A program made the translations under genes and the position numbers. Positions 52,216 through 60,798 of a stretch of 64,000 nt of DNA are shown here, one piece after another; position 1 is the stretch's first letter, and each line of letters starts with the position of its first letter. Source of the DNA: Hypericibacter sp049323455 (lineage in GTDB: Bacteria; Pseudomonadota; Alphaproteobacteria; Dongiales; Dongiaceae); assembly GCA_049323455.1 (NCBI GenBank), contig JBMONF010000065.1, positions 1 to 64,000 on the forward strand. The letters are read 5' to 3'. The notes under the pieces were generated by a model. It saw nothing but the letters and a program-made list of their open reading frames with translations, made no database searches and had not been told where the DNA came from.

Positions 52216-52379
52216 GGCTCGTTCGGGTTCGGATATTGGCGGGGATACTGGTCGGTCTGGCCCTCCGGCAGGCCCGGCGGGCCCTTCTTGCCGCAGGCGG
52301 CCAGGGGCAGGATCAGGGCGGCCAGCGCCAGCGCCAGCAGGGCGCGGTACAAAAGCGGGCGGCGCGGCGTGTTCGTCAT
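52212..52379 (-). CDS. lptM: LPS-assembly-type small lipoprotein LptM
   Basis: The 55-aa precursor has a signal sequence (LYRALLALALAALILPLAAC) and lipobox LAAC; the acylated Cys is followed by the conserved GKKGPPGLPEG of LptM (YifL). In E. coli LptM stabilises LptD in the outer-membrane LPS translocon. Gene placement between argH and lysA is the usual alphaproteobacterial one. It overlaps both neighbours by 4 bp. Confidence 0.88.
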   Translation of the reverse strand: MTNTPRRPLLYRALLALALAALILPLAACGKKGPPGLPEGQTDQYPRQYPNPNEP

Positions 52380-53848
52380 AGATAGCACTCCCGCGCGCGG
52401 GCGATCGCCCGGCGCACCATGTCGGGCGCGGTGCCGCCATAGCTGGTGCGGCTCGCCACCGAGCGCTCGACGCTCAGCACCGTGAAGACGTCGGCGGTGA
52501 TGCGCGGCTCGACGCTCTGCAGGAGGGCCAGCGGCAGCTCCCACAGCGCCTGGCCCTTCTCGTCGGCGAGCCGCACGATGCGCCCGGTGATCTCGTGCGC
52601 CTCGCGGAAGGGCAGGCCCAGTGCGCGCACCAGCCAGTCGGCGAGATCGGTCGCGGTCAGATGGCCGCTCTGCGTGGCCCGCGCCATGGCCGCCGGATCG
52701 GGCGTCATGTCGCGCAGCATGCCGGTCATGGCGGCCACCGACAGCGTGAGGTTGTCGGCCGCCTCGAAGGTGGGCTCCTTGTCTTCCTGCATGTCCTTGC
52801 CGTAGGTCAGCGGCAGCCCCTTCATCACGATCAGGAGCGACTGCAGCGCGCCGATCACGCGGCCGGCCTTGGCGCGCACCAGCTCGGCCGCGTCGGGGTT
52901 GCGCTTCTGCGGCATGATCGAGCTCCCGGTGGTGAAGGCGTCGCTGAGCTTGACGAAGCGGAAGCCGTCGGAGGTCCAGAGCACGATCTCCTCGGCCAGG
53001 CGCGAGAGATGGATGGCGAGGATCGAGCCCGCCGCCAGGAACTCGAGCGCGTAGTCGCGGTCGGAGACGGCGTCGAGCGAGTTGGCTGAAGGCCGGTCGA
53101 AGCCCAGCGCCTTCGCCGTCTCATCGCGGTCGATCGGGAAGGAGGTGCCGGCCAGCGCCGCCGCCCCCAGCGGGCACTCGTTCATGCGCCGGCGGCAATC
53201 GGCGAGCCGGCCGCGGTCGCGCTGGATCATCTCGACATAGGCCATCAGGTGATGGCCGAAGGTGACGGGCTGGGCCGGCTGCAGGTGCGTGTAGCCCGGC
53301 ATCACGGTGGCCGCGTACGGCTCGGCAAGGTCGAGCAAAGCCGCGGTCATGGCCTTCAGCTCCTGCTCGAGCCCGTCGGTCGCGCGGCGCACCCAGAGGC
53401 GGAAGTCGGTCGCGACCTGGTCGTTGCGCGAGCGCGCCGTGTGCAGCCGGCCCGCGGGCGCGCCGACGATCTCCTTGAGGCGCGCCTCGACATTCATGTG
53501 GATGTCCTCGAGCGCGCGCGAGAACGCGAAGGATCCGGCCTCGATCTCGCGGCGGATCTGCTGCAGCCCCTTTTCGATGGCGGCGCCGTCCTCGGGGCTG
53601 ATGATGCCCTGGCGCACCAGCATGGCGGCATGGGCGAGGGAGCCCTCGATGTCCTCGGCATAGAGCCGGCGGTCGACATCGACGGAGGCGTTGATGCGCT
53701 CCATGATCTCGGCGGGCCCGCCGGCGAAGCGGCCGCCCCACATGCGGCTTGCACCGCCCTTGGCGGCGGGGCGACCGGCCGCGCTGTCGGCGGGACGGCT
53801 CGTGGCGCCCTCGGCGGGCGGGCTTTCGCGGCTGGGCTTGACGGTCAT
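52376..53848 (-). CDS. argH: Argininosuccinate lyase
   Basis: The 490-aa enzyme of the fumarase/aspartase superfamily cleaves argininosuccinate to arginine and fumarate. Signatures are MWGGRF at the start of the domain, HMNVEARLKEIVG, LHTARSRNDQVATDFRLW, GYTHLQPAQPVTFGHHL (catalytic His) and the flexible loop GSSIMPQKRNPD with the catalytic Ser. The N-terminal 35 residues are an unusual Ser/Ala/Gly-rich extension; a later in-frame ATG (at MWGGRF) might be the true start. First gene of the argH-lptM-lysA operon. Confidence 0.96.
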   Translation of the reverse strand: MTVKPSRESPPAEGATSRPADSAAGRPAAKGGASRMWGGRFAGGPAEIMERINASVDVDRRLYAEDIEGSLAHAAMLVRQGIISPEDGAAIEKGLQQIRREIEAGSFAFSRALEDIHMNVEARLKEIVGAPAGRLHTARSRNDQVATDFRLWVRRATDGLEQELKAMTAALLDLAEPYAATVMPGYTHLQPAQPVTFGHHLMAYVEMIQRDRGRLADCRRRMNECPLGAAALAGTSFPIDRDETAKALGFDRPSANSLDAVSDRDYALEFLAAGSILAIHLSRLAEEIVLWTSDGFRFVKLSDAFTTGSSIMPQKRNPDAAELVRAKAGRVIGALQSLLIVMKGLPLTYGKDMQEDKEPTFEAADNLTLSVAAMTGMLRDMTPDPAAMARATQSGHLTATDLADWLVRALGLPFREAHEITGRIVRLADEKGQALWELPLALLQSVEPRITADVFTVLSVERSVASRTSYGGTAPDMVRRAIARARECYL

Positions 53849-53960
53849 CGGAGCGGGCCAGGGGCCTTATGGCGTGGGGAAAATTGATCGAGAGCGGCGG
53901 CGCAGCCGCGGGCTCCGAAAAACTCTAGAGCAGTTTCCGTCCGGCTTGAATCGCATTTTC

Positions 53961-54033
53961 CGTCGTCGCCGCGCAAGCGGGGGGCAAGCGACGTGCGGTG
54001 GCCCCTGGGTCCCTGCTGTCGCAGGGGCGACGA
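53961..54033. repeat. Palindromic repeat, family C
   Basis: CGTCGTCGCCGCGCAAGCGG ... GGGTCCCTGCTGTCGCAGGG. It lies in the argH leader. Confidence 0.45.
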
Positions 54034-54088
54034 TATGGCAATCCGGCCAAACGGGACTTGACTGATTGAGCCGGACCGGCCGGCCGCC

Positions 54089-54973
54089 TCAGCGCGTCGG
54101 GACCGGCTTCTCGGTGCTGTAATCGTAGAAGCCGCGGCCGGCCTTGCGGCCGATCCAGCCGGCCTCGACATATTTCACCAGCAGCGGGCAGGGCCGGTAC
54201 TTGCTGTCGGCGAGCCCCTCATAGAGCACCTGCATCACCGCGAGGCAGGTGTCGAGGCCGATGAAGTCCGCCAGCTCCAGCGGCCCCATCGGGTGGTTGG
54301 CGCCCAGCCTCATGGCGGTGTCGATCGCCTCGACCGAGCCCACGCCCTCGTAGAGCGTGTAGACCGCCTCGTTGATCATCGGCAGCAGGATGCGGTTGAC
54401 GATGAAGGCGGGAAAGTCTTCCGCCGGGGCCGCGGTCTTGCCGAGCTTCTCGGTCAGCTCCTTGATCGTGCGGTAGGTGTCCTCGTCGGTGGCGAGCCCC
54501 CGGATCAGCTCGACCAGCTGCATCAGCGGCACCGGGTTCATGAAATGCATGCCCATGAACTTGGCGGGCCTGTCGGTGGCGGCGGCCAGCCGCGTGATCG
54601 AGATCGAGGAGGTGTTGGTCGCGACGATCGCCTCTGGCTTCAGGATCGGGCACAGCTCCTTGAGGATCTGGACCTTGATCTCTTCCTTCTCGGTCGCGGC
54701 CTCGATCACGAGATCGCGGTCGCCGAAACGATCGAGCCCGACGAAAGTGTGGATGCGCCCCAGCGCCGCCTTCTTGTCGGTCTCGGTGATGCGATGCTCT
54801 TCCCGCTTGGCGTGGACCTGACGGTCGAGGTTGTGCTCGATCGTCTTCATCGCCTTGTCGAGCTGGACCGCGTCGATGTCCGAAAGCACGACGTCGAAGC
54901 CCTTGAGCGCGCAGACATGGGCGATGCCGTTGCCCATCTGCCCGGCGCCGATCACGCCGATCTTCTGAATCAT
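54089..54973 (-). CDS. 3-hydroxybutyryl-CoA dehydrogenase
   Basis: The 294-aa enzyme has the NAD-binding motif KIGVIGAGQMGNGIAHVCALKG at the N-terminus and the catalytic His in GMHFMNPVPLMQLVELI. It also has DFPAFIVNRILLPMINEAVYTL and GANHPMGPLELADFIGLDTCL. It interconverts 3-hydroxybutyryl-CoA and acetoacetyl-CoA, as in butanoate or PHB metabolism and beta-oxidation. It is next to the ETF genes that accept electrons from acyl-CoA dehydrogenases, a common and conserved association. Confidence 0.93.
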   Translation of the reverse strand: MIQKIGVIGAGQMGNGIAHVCALKGFDVVLSDIDAVQLDKAMKTIEHNLDRQVHAKREEHRITETDKKAALGRIHTFVGLDRFGDRDLVIEAATEKEEIKVQILKELCPILKPEAIVATNTSSISITRLAAATDRPAKFMGMHFMNPVPLMQLVELIRGLATDEDTYRTIKELTEKLGKTAAPAEDFPAFIVNRILLPMINEAVYTLYEGVGSVEAIDTAMRLGANHPMGPLELADFIGLDTCLAVMQVLYEGLADSKYRPCPLLVKYVEAGWIGRKAGRGFYDYSTEKPVPTR

Positions 54974-55041
54974 CCTTGCGTCATCCTCTCGCGGGGCCGG
55001 CGCTTGCCGCGGCCCGCCAAGGGCCGCCCGCCGGCCGCTTG

Positions 55042-55977
55042 CTACTTGCCGAGCTCTTGCGCCAGCTCGGGCACCGCCTGGAACAGATCCGCCACCAGGC
55101 CGTAGTCGGCCACCTGGAAGATCGGCGCGTCCTCGTCTTTGTTGATGGCGACGATGACCTTGCTGTCCTTCATGCCCGCAAGGTGCTGGATCGCGCCGGA
55201 GATGCCGACGGCGATATAGAGCTCGGGCGCCACGATCTTGCCGGTCTGGCCGACCTGATAGTCGTTCGGCACGAAGCCGGCGTCCACCGCCGCGCGGCTG
55301 GCGCCGACCGCAGCGCCCAGCTTGTCGGCGACCGCCTCGAGCAGCTTGAAGTTCTCGCCGGACTGCATGCCCCTGCCGCCGGAAATCACGATGCGCGCCG
55401 AGGTCAGCTCGGGGCGCTCCGACTTCGACAGCTCGGAGCCGACGAAGCTGGAGAGGCCCGCATCGCCCGCCGACGCCACGGTCTCGATCGCGGCACTGCC
55501 GCCCTGCGCGGGGGCCGCGTCGAAGCCGGTCGCGCGCACGGTCACGACCTTGATCTTGTCGGTCGCCTGCACCGTGGCCAGCGCGTTGCCGGCATAGATG
55601 GGGCGCACGAAGGTGTCGGGCGTCTCGACCGCGACGATCTCGGAGACCTGCGCCACGTCGAGCAGGGCCGCCACGCGCGGCATGATGTTCTTGCCCACGC
55701 TGGTGGCCGTCGCCAGCAGATGCGTATAGGCGGGGGCGAGGCCTACCAGGAGCTTCGCCATGTTCTCGGCGAGCCCGTTGGCATAGGCCGCGTCGTCGGC
55801 GAGCAGCACCTTGCCGACGCCGGCGATCTTGGCCGCGGCCTCGGCCGCCGGCCGGCAGTTCTGCCCCGCGATCAGCAGGTGGATCTCGCCGCCGATCTTC
55901 TGCGCGGCGGTGACGGCGTGCAGCGTGGCCTCGCGGATGGCGCCGTTCGCGTGCTCGGCCAGAACCAGAATGCTCAT
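55042..55977 (-). CDS. etfA: Electron transfer flavoprotein alpha subunit
   Basis: The 311-aa subunit starts MSILVLAEHANGAIREATLHAVTAA. The C-terminal FAD-binding region shows VISGGRGMQSGENFKLLEAVADKLGAAVGASRAAVDAGFV and QVGQTGKIVAPELYIAVGISGAIQHLAGM. It carries electrons from acyl-CoA dehydrogenases to ETF-ubiquinone oxidoreductase. It is 20 bp after etfB, in the same operon. Confidence 0.96.
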   Translation of the reverse strand: MSILVLAEHANGAIREATLHAVTAAQKIGGEIHLLIAGQNCRPAAEAAAKIAGVGKVLLADDAAYANGLAENMAKLLVGLAPAYTHLLATATSVGKNIMPRVAALLDVAQVSEIVAVETPDTFVRPIYAGNALATVQATDKIKVVTVRATGFDAAPAQGGSAAIETVASAGDAGLSSFVGSELSKSERPELTSARIVISGGRGMQSGENFKLLEAVADKLGAAVGASRAAVDAGFVPNDYQVGQTGKIVAPELYIAVGISGAIQHLAGMKDSKVIVAINKDEDAPIFQVADYGLVADLFQAVPELAQELGK

Positions 55978-55997
55978 CGTCTCTTAGCCCTCTCGCC

Positions 55998-56747
55998 TCA
56001 GATGACCTTCGCCTCGTTGCGGAGCTTGTCGATCAGCTCCGCCACGCTTTTGACCTTCTGGCCGGCCTTGCGCTTGGGCGGCTCGACCACCTTGAGAACC
56101 TTGAGGCGGGGCGAGGGATCGACGCCGAGCGCCTCCGGCGTCAGGGCCTCGATCGGCTTCTTCTTGGCCTTCATGATGTTGGGCAGCGAGGCGTAGCGCG
56201 GCTCGTTCAAGCGCAGGTCGGTGGTGACGATCGTCGGCAGCTTCAAGAGCACCGTCTCGAGGCCGCCATCGACCTCGCGCTTGACCCTGAGATTGTCGCC
56301 TTCGACCGTGAGCTTGGAAGCGAAGCAGCCCTGCGGCCAGCCGAGCAGGCCCGCCAGCATCTGGCCGGTCTGGTTGGAATCGTCGTCGATCGCCTGCTTG
56401 CCGAGGATGACGAGGCGCGGCTGCTCCTTCTCGATCACCGCCTTGAGCAGCTTGGCGACGGCCAGCGGCTGCAGCTCCACGTCGGTCTGGACATGGATGC
56501 CGCGGTCCGCACCCATGGCGAGCGCGGTGCGGATGGTCTCCTGCGAGGTCGCGGGCCCGCAGGCCACGGCCACCACCTCGGTCGCGGTGCCGGCCTCCTT
56601 CATGCGCACCGCCTCCTCGACGGCGATCTCGCAGAACGGGTTCATGGCCATCTTCACATTGGCCGTCTCGACGCCGGTGCCGTCGGCTTTGACCCGCACC
56701 TTGACATTGGCATCGATCACGCGCTTGACCGCGACCAGTACCTTCAT
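55998..56747 (-). CDS. etfB: Electron transfer flavoprotein beta subunit
   Basis: The 249-aa subunit starts MKVLVAVKRVIDANVKVRVKADG. NPFCEIAVEEAVRMKEAG and the AMP/FAD segment LVILGKQAIDDDSNQTGQMLAGLLGWPQGCFAS are the family signatures. It forms the heterodimer with EtfA. The start at 56747 is the canonical one; the extension to 56846 is unlikely to be coding. Confidence 0.96.
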   Translation of the reverse strand: MKVLVAVKRVIDANVKVRVKADGTGVETANVKMAMNPFCEIAVEEAVRMKEAGTATEVVAVACGPATSQETIRTALAMGADRGIHVQTDVELQPLAVAKLLKAVIEKEQPRLVILGKQAIDDDSNQTGQMLAGLLGWPQGCFASKLTVEGDNLRVKREVDGGLETVLLKLPTIVTTDLRLNEPRYASLPNIMKAKKKPIEALTPEALGVDPSPRLKVLKVVEPPKRKAGQKVKSVAELIDKLRNEAKVI

Positions 56748-56968
56748 CTCTGGACCAGGCTCCGAAATGTCACTTGTGGAAAAGGCCGGCCGCGGCGCCC
56801 CCAACGGGCCGCAAGGCCGACCCCTGCTCGATTTCGCAGCGCACAATAAGGACAGGGTTGGGGCCTGTCAACGCGCCGGCGCGCAATTTTCTATCGCGCC
56901 ATCCGGGTCGCAACGCCTTGATCCGGCGAGAAAGCGCCGTCAGCGTCTGGCCGTGGCGGCAAGAATGA

Positions 56969-57544
56969 TTAACGATTGGCGCCGGGCTTCCAGAGCAGGT
57001 CGGCGCGGCCCTTCTTGTTGAGCCAGCGGGCCAGTACGAACAAATGATCGGAGAGGCGGTTGACGTAGCGGATCGCCTCGGGGCTCACGGCCGAGGTTTC
57101 GGCGAGCTCGGTGATGAGCCGCTCGGCGCGCCTGACGACGGTGCGCGCCAGATGCAGATGCGCAGAAGCCGCGCTGCCGCCCGGCAGCACGAAGGAGGCG
57201 AGCGGCGCCAGATGCGCGTTCATCGCGTCGATCTCCTGCTCGAGCCGCAAGGTCTGGGCCGGCAGGATGCGCAAGGCCGAGGCAACCCGCTTGCCCGTGG
57301 CACCCGGCTCTTCCGGCATGCAGAGATCGGCCCCCAGATCGAACAGGTCGTTCTGGATGCGCGCCAGCATCTGGTCGGCCTTGCCCCGGGTATGGAGGCG
57401 GGCGAGCCCGATCGCAGCGTTGGCTTCATCGATCGTGCCATAGGCGGCCACACGCAGATCGTGCTTGGGCACGCGGGCACCCGTGCCCAGCGAGGTTTTC
57501 CCCTTGTCGCCGCCCCGGGTGTAGATGCGGGTGAGCCGGACCAT
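56969..57544 (-). CDS. Cob(I)yrinic acid a,c-diamide (cobalamin) adenosyltransferase, PduO type
   Basis: The 191-aa enzyme makes adenosylcobalamin from ATP and cob(I)alamin. The ATP-binding start is TRIYTRGGDKGKTSLGTG, and YGTIDEANAAIGLAR follows. The conserved RYVNRLSDHLFVLARWLNKKG forms the C-terminal active-site helix. Its product is the cofactor of the NrdJ reductase at 34-38 kb. It is encoded downstream of a HIG1-domain gene and upstream of etfB, the usual alphaproteobacterial order. Confidence 0.95.
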   Translation of the reverse strand: MVRLTRIYTRGGDKGKTSLGTGARVPKHDLRVAAYGTIDEANAAIGLARLHTRGKADQMLARIQNDLFDLGADLCMPEEPGATGKRVASALRILPAQTLRLEQEIDAMNAHLAPLASFVLPGGSAASAHLHLARTVVRRAERLITELAETSAVSPEAIRYVNRLSDHLFVLARWLNKKGRADLLWKPGANR

Positions 57545-57593
57545 GTCGGAAGACTCGCTTTTTCGGGAGGGAAGCGCCCGGCCTGCTCGGTTG

Positions 57594-57791
57594 TTAGCTG
57601 CGCATCGCCATCATGAGGGCGAGGAAGATCAGGATCGCGGCCCCCTGCATGGCCACGCGCAGCCGCATCAGCTTGTTGCCGTGGCGTTTGTTGAACTCGC
57701 CGCCGCGCGCCATGGTGAAGAGGCCGGCGAACAGCACGGCCAGCGTGCCGAGCATGGCGACGAGAAGAAGGACGAACAGAAAGCCGCGCAT
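57594..57791 (-). CDS. HIG1-domain twin-transmembrane protein
   Basis: The 65-aa protein has two transmembrane helices (LFVLLLVAMLGTLAVLFAGLF and MQGAAILIFLALMMAM) joined by a short loop with GGEFNKRHGNKLMRLRV. This is the QRRQ-like variant of hypoxia-induced gene 1 domains. Related proteins associate with cytochrome oxidase in mitochondria; its role in bacteria is uncertain. It precedes the adenosyltransferase gene by 49 bp and is probably co-transcribed. Confidence 0.82.
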   Translation of the reverse strand: MRGFLFVLLLVAMLGTLAVLFAGLFTMARGGEFNKRHGNKLMRLRVAMQGAAILIFLALMMAMRS

Positions 57792-57849
57792 GGGGCGAAT
57801 ATAGGATGCGGCCGGGCCCCAGGGCGAGGGGAAAGCGGCAGCGGCGTCG

Positions 57850-58470
57850 CTAGCGCGAGCCTTTAGCCGCCTTGGTCTCGAGTAGATGCCGGAGCAGGAC
57901 CAGGCGGTCGTTGCCCCAGAACATCTCGCCGTCGGCGACGAAGCTGGGCACGCCGAAGACGCCCGCCTTCAGGGCCGCCTCGATATGGGCGCCGTGGCGC
58001 TGGGCGGTTTCGCGCGCGTCTATGCCGGCGACGATGCGGGCGCCTGGAAGTCCGGCCGCATCGGCGATGCGCCGGATGGCGGCGTCGGTCTCGGGGATGG
58101 CGTTGCGGACCATGACCGCGCCATAGAGCGCGCGCACGAAGGCGGGACAGCAGCCCTCGACCGCCGCCGCCACCGCCGCCATGTTCATCCGCTCCCAGTC
58201 GCCCTTGCCCCAGTCGGGGCTCACGATCGGCACGCCGTAATAGGCGGCCCAGCGCGCCGTGTCCGTGTCGCGATAGGCGGCCTCGTACTGACCGGAGACG
58301 GGCCTTCCCTCGAACGGGCTCGCGCCGCGCGCGGCGAGCAGCGCCGAGAGCCTGAGCGGGCGCCAGCGCACTTGGGCGCCGAACCCGGCCTCGAGCACCG
58401 GCATTTGCGTGGCCGCCAGATAGGAGTAGCGGCTGTCGATCGAGAAATAGAAATCGATGGTGGGTGGCAT
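57850..58470 (-). CDS. 2-hydroxychromene-2-carboxylate isomerase / DsbA-like protein
   Basis: The 206-aa protein of the DsbA/HCCA isomerase fold (kappa-class GST-like) starts TIDFYFSIDSRYSYLAATQMPVLEAGFGAQVRWRPLRL. The Ser in SIDSRYSYLA takes the place of the DsbA CxxC. The C-terminal AALKAGVFGVPSFVADGEMFWGNDRLVLLRHLLE is the family end. Such enzymes isomerise with glutathione in naphthalene catabolism, but most homologues have unknown substrates. No aromatic catabolic genes are near. Confidence 0.87.
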   Translation of the reverse strand: MPPTIDFYFSIDSRYSYLAATQMPVLEAGFGAQVRWRPLRLSALLAARGASPFEGRPVSGQYEAAYRDTDTARWAAYYGVPIVSPDWGKGDWERMNMAAVAAAVEGCCPAFVRALYGAVMVRNAIPETDAAIRRIADAAGLPGARIVAGIDARETAQRHGAHIEAALKAGVFGVPSFVADGEMFWGNDRLVLLRHLLETKAAKGSR

Positions 58471-58723
58471 GGCGCGTCCACGCGATGGAGGATCGCTTCA
58501 CTCGTCTCAGCCTAGCGTTCGGCCTCTTGCCCGGGCAATCGTGCGTCCCGGTGCCCGCGAACCCCGCAGCCTGGGGGCGACGCGGGCGAGCGGGGACTTA
58601 AGTCCTTGCACCAATTGCGAAGGCGGAGGCGGGCTTGCGCCACCGGACCCGCGGGCGTTTACTGAAAGGGACGGGGCGTGCCCGCGTGGGAGGGCGAACC
58701 CCGCGAGCGGCGGAGGGGGCCCC

Positions 58724-59854
58724 ATGCAAGACCTCGCCCGATCCTCGCCCTTGTCGGCCAATCTTGCGTTCGTCTGTCAAATCCGGCGGGGGCGCTGCAC
58801 TCAGCGGCGGCGACGCGTCGCGCGGTTCGGCGTCACGGTGGCGCTGGCGACGGGGCTCGCGGCTTGCGAGACGGCGAAGTTCGCGCCGCCTTCGCCGGAG
58901 TTGCGTGCGCAGCTCGGCGAAATCGGAGTCGATGCGAGCGGGAGTGGCCCCGCAGCGCCGGCGCAGCCGATCAGCGACGCGGGCGATGCCGCGGCCTACG
59001 GCGCCGGTCAGGGTGCGGACGGAGCCTTCGCCATCGGCGGCAGCGCCTGCAAAACGGGCGAGCCGATCACCTGTCTCATGGGTCTCGCCCTGTCGGTCGC
59101 GATTCTGCCGGTGGCGGTCGGCGTCGGCGCAGGCGTGTCGGCCGGCCGCACGCACGATGTTGCGGAAGTGGCTGCAGCCGACGAGGCGATCCGCCGGGCG
59201 ATCGACGAGAGTCTCCTGGCCGAGCGGATCGGGCAGGCCGTCATCGAGGCGGGGCGGAGAATGCCGGGGGTCACCTTCGTGTCGTCGTCGCCTGACCCGA
59301 TCGCAGCGCGCGAGCTTGCGCCTCGGAACCCGCCATGGCGATTGGCGCTGCAAGTGACGAGCGCCGGCTTCGCCAGCGAGGGCAAGATCGAGCCCGACGC
59401 CACGCTTTATCTGATCCTGCGCGCCGAGATCCAGCGAACGGACACGGGGCAAACGCTCTATTGGCGAAGCTGGGCCTATCGCGGCCGGGAACGTGGCTAT
59501 TTCGATCTGGCGCGCGAGGATGGCGCGCTGCTGCGCCGGGAGCTCGCCGAGGCGGCCCGCGTCCTGGGCGAGCGCGTCGCGACCGACCTGTTCGTTGCGA
59601 CCGAGCCGGTCGAGGTCACGGACGGCAGAGGCAATCCCGGTACCGCCTGGACGATCGATGGGCCGTTGCTGGAAACAGGCCGGCCGTCCACCGGCAGCGC
59701 CGCAACGCGATCGACGCGCGGCGTCGCCCGGCCATTCTGGATGGAGCCGGCCGACCCGACCGCACCCCAGCCGACGACACCGATCCTTCCGAGCAACGGC
59801 ACGACATCCGGCGCCGGGCCCCTGCGCCAGCCGAGCTTCGTCGGCCCGATCTGA
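58724..59854 (+). CDS. Predicted lipoprotein, unknown function
   Basis: The 376-aa product from ATG 58724 has GGAGGGGG upstream. An N-terminal basic stretch (RRGRCTQRRRRVARFGV) precedes a hydrophobic core and lipobox TGLAACETAK, so it is likely an outer-membrane-anchored lipoprotein. A hydrophobic glycine-rich segment follows (GLALSVAILPVAVGVGAGVSAG), then a mixed alpha/beta domain, and a Pro/Thr/Gly-rich C-terminal tail. The signal peptide starts some 40 residues in, longer than usual, so a later start cannot be excluded. No family was recognised. Confidence 0.65.
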   Translation: MQDLARSSPLSANLAFVCQIRRGRCTQRRRRVARFGVTVALATGLAACETAKFAPPSPELRAQLGEIGVDASGSGPAAPAQPISDAGDAAAYGAGQGADGAFAIGGSACKTGEPITCLMGLALSVAILPVAVGVGAGVSAGRTHDVAEVAAADEAIRRAIDESLLAERIGQAVIEAGRRMPGVTFVSSSPDPIAARELAPRNPPWRLALQVTSAGFASEGKIEPDATLYLILRAEIQRTDTGQTLYWRSWAYRGRERGYFDLAREDGALLRRELAEAARVLGERVATDLFVATEPVEVTDGRGNPGTAWTIDGPLLETGRPSTGSAATRSTRGVARPFWMEPADPTAPQPTTPILPSNGTTSGAGPLRQPSFVGPI

Positions 59855-60026
59855 AAGACGGCTTCGACGAAGGGTGGCGCGAAATGCGGCCGTCCGATGC
59901 CGCGTGCCCTCGCCCCATGCCGATTTCTCCCGGCAATCCCCCGACGGATCGCCCCGGGCCCCGTCTCGGCCGCGTCCTCGGCGATGGCGTCGAGGGCGGA
60001 GGAGCGAAGCCGAAAGACGGCGCGGC

Positions 60027-60070
60027 TTGACAGCGCGCGGGTCCCGGTATATATTCAGCACTACTGATTA
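60027..60070 (+). promoter_or_regulatory. Promoter and operator of the MarR-protoglobin operon
   Basis: TTGACA (60027-60032), a 17-bp spacer and TATATT (60050-60055) form a near-perfect sigma-70-type promoter. TATTCAG-CACTA-CTGATTA (60052-60070) is an inverted repeat overlapping the -10 box, a typical place for MarR autorepression. The start codon is 17 bp further. Confidence 0.75.
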
Positions 60071-60087
60071 ACTGGGTCGAGGCGAGC

Positions 60088-60798
60088 ATGGACACCCGTC
60101 GTTTCGACGAGATCGGCGAGCCGCTGGCGCGCCGCCTGGCCGCCGGCCTTTCGAAGATCGGCATGGCGCTCCGGGCCAAGGCCTGGGAAGGCTCGGAAGC
60201 CAGCGGCCTCACGCCCACGCAAGGCCAGATCCTCGCCTTCCTGCGCGCCCGGGAGCCGGCGGGCGCGAGGCTCACCGCCATCGCCGAAGCGCTCGCCGTC
60301 ACGCCGCAGACGGCGAGCAACGCGGTCGCGGCCCTGATCGAGAAGGCGCTGCTCGCCCGCGAGGCGGACGCGACCGACGGCCGCGCGGTCAGGCTCGGGC
60401 TGACGCGCGCGGGCCGGCGCGCGGCGACCCGGGCCGCGCAGTGGCCCGATTTCCTTCTGGGCGCGATCGACGCGCTCACGCCGAGCGAACAGGAGGTGTT
60501 CCTGCGCGGGCTCGTCAAGATGATCCGCAGCCTGCAGGAGCGCGGCGAGATCCCGGTCTCGCGCCTGTGCGTGAGCTGCCGGTTCTTCCGCCCTTATGCC
60601 CATGCCGACGCCGCAGCGCCGCATCATTGCGCCTTCGTCGACGCCCCCTTCGGCGACCGCCATCTGAGGCTCGACTGCGCCGACCACGCGCCGGCCGAGC
60701 CGGAGCTCGCCGCCGCCAACTGGTCCGCCTTCCTGGCGGGCGCCCCGCAACCCTCGGACCGAAACCACCCTCGATCCTGCGACGGAGGAGAGCCATGA
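60088..60798 (+). CDS. MarR-family regulator with C-terminal Cys/His cluster
   Basis: The 236-aa protein has a winged helix (residues about 40-115: LTPTQGQILAFL, AIAEALAVTPQTASNAVAALIEKALLAREADATDGRAVRLGLT). An extra C-terminal module has Cys161, Cys164, His179-His180, Cys181, Cys197 and His200 (LCVSCRFFRPY ... HHCAFV ... DCADH), likely to bind a metal or cofactor. It overlaps the protoglobin gene by 4 bp and probably autoregulates through the palindrome at 60052-60070. The module could sense metal, redox or nitric oxide. Confidence 0.85.
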   Translation: MDTRRFDEIGEPLARRLAAGLSKIGMALRAKAWEGSEASGLTPTQGQILAFLRAREPAGARLTAIAEALAVTPQTASNAVAALIEKALLAREADATDGRAVRLGLTRAGRRAATRAAQWPDFLLGAIDALTPSEQEVFLRGLVKMIRSLQERGEIPVSRLCVSCRFFRPYAHADAAAPHHCAFVDAPFGDRHLRLDCADHAPAEPELAAANWSAFLAGAPQPSDRNHPRSCDGGEP

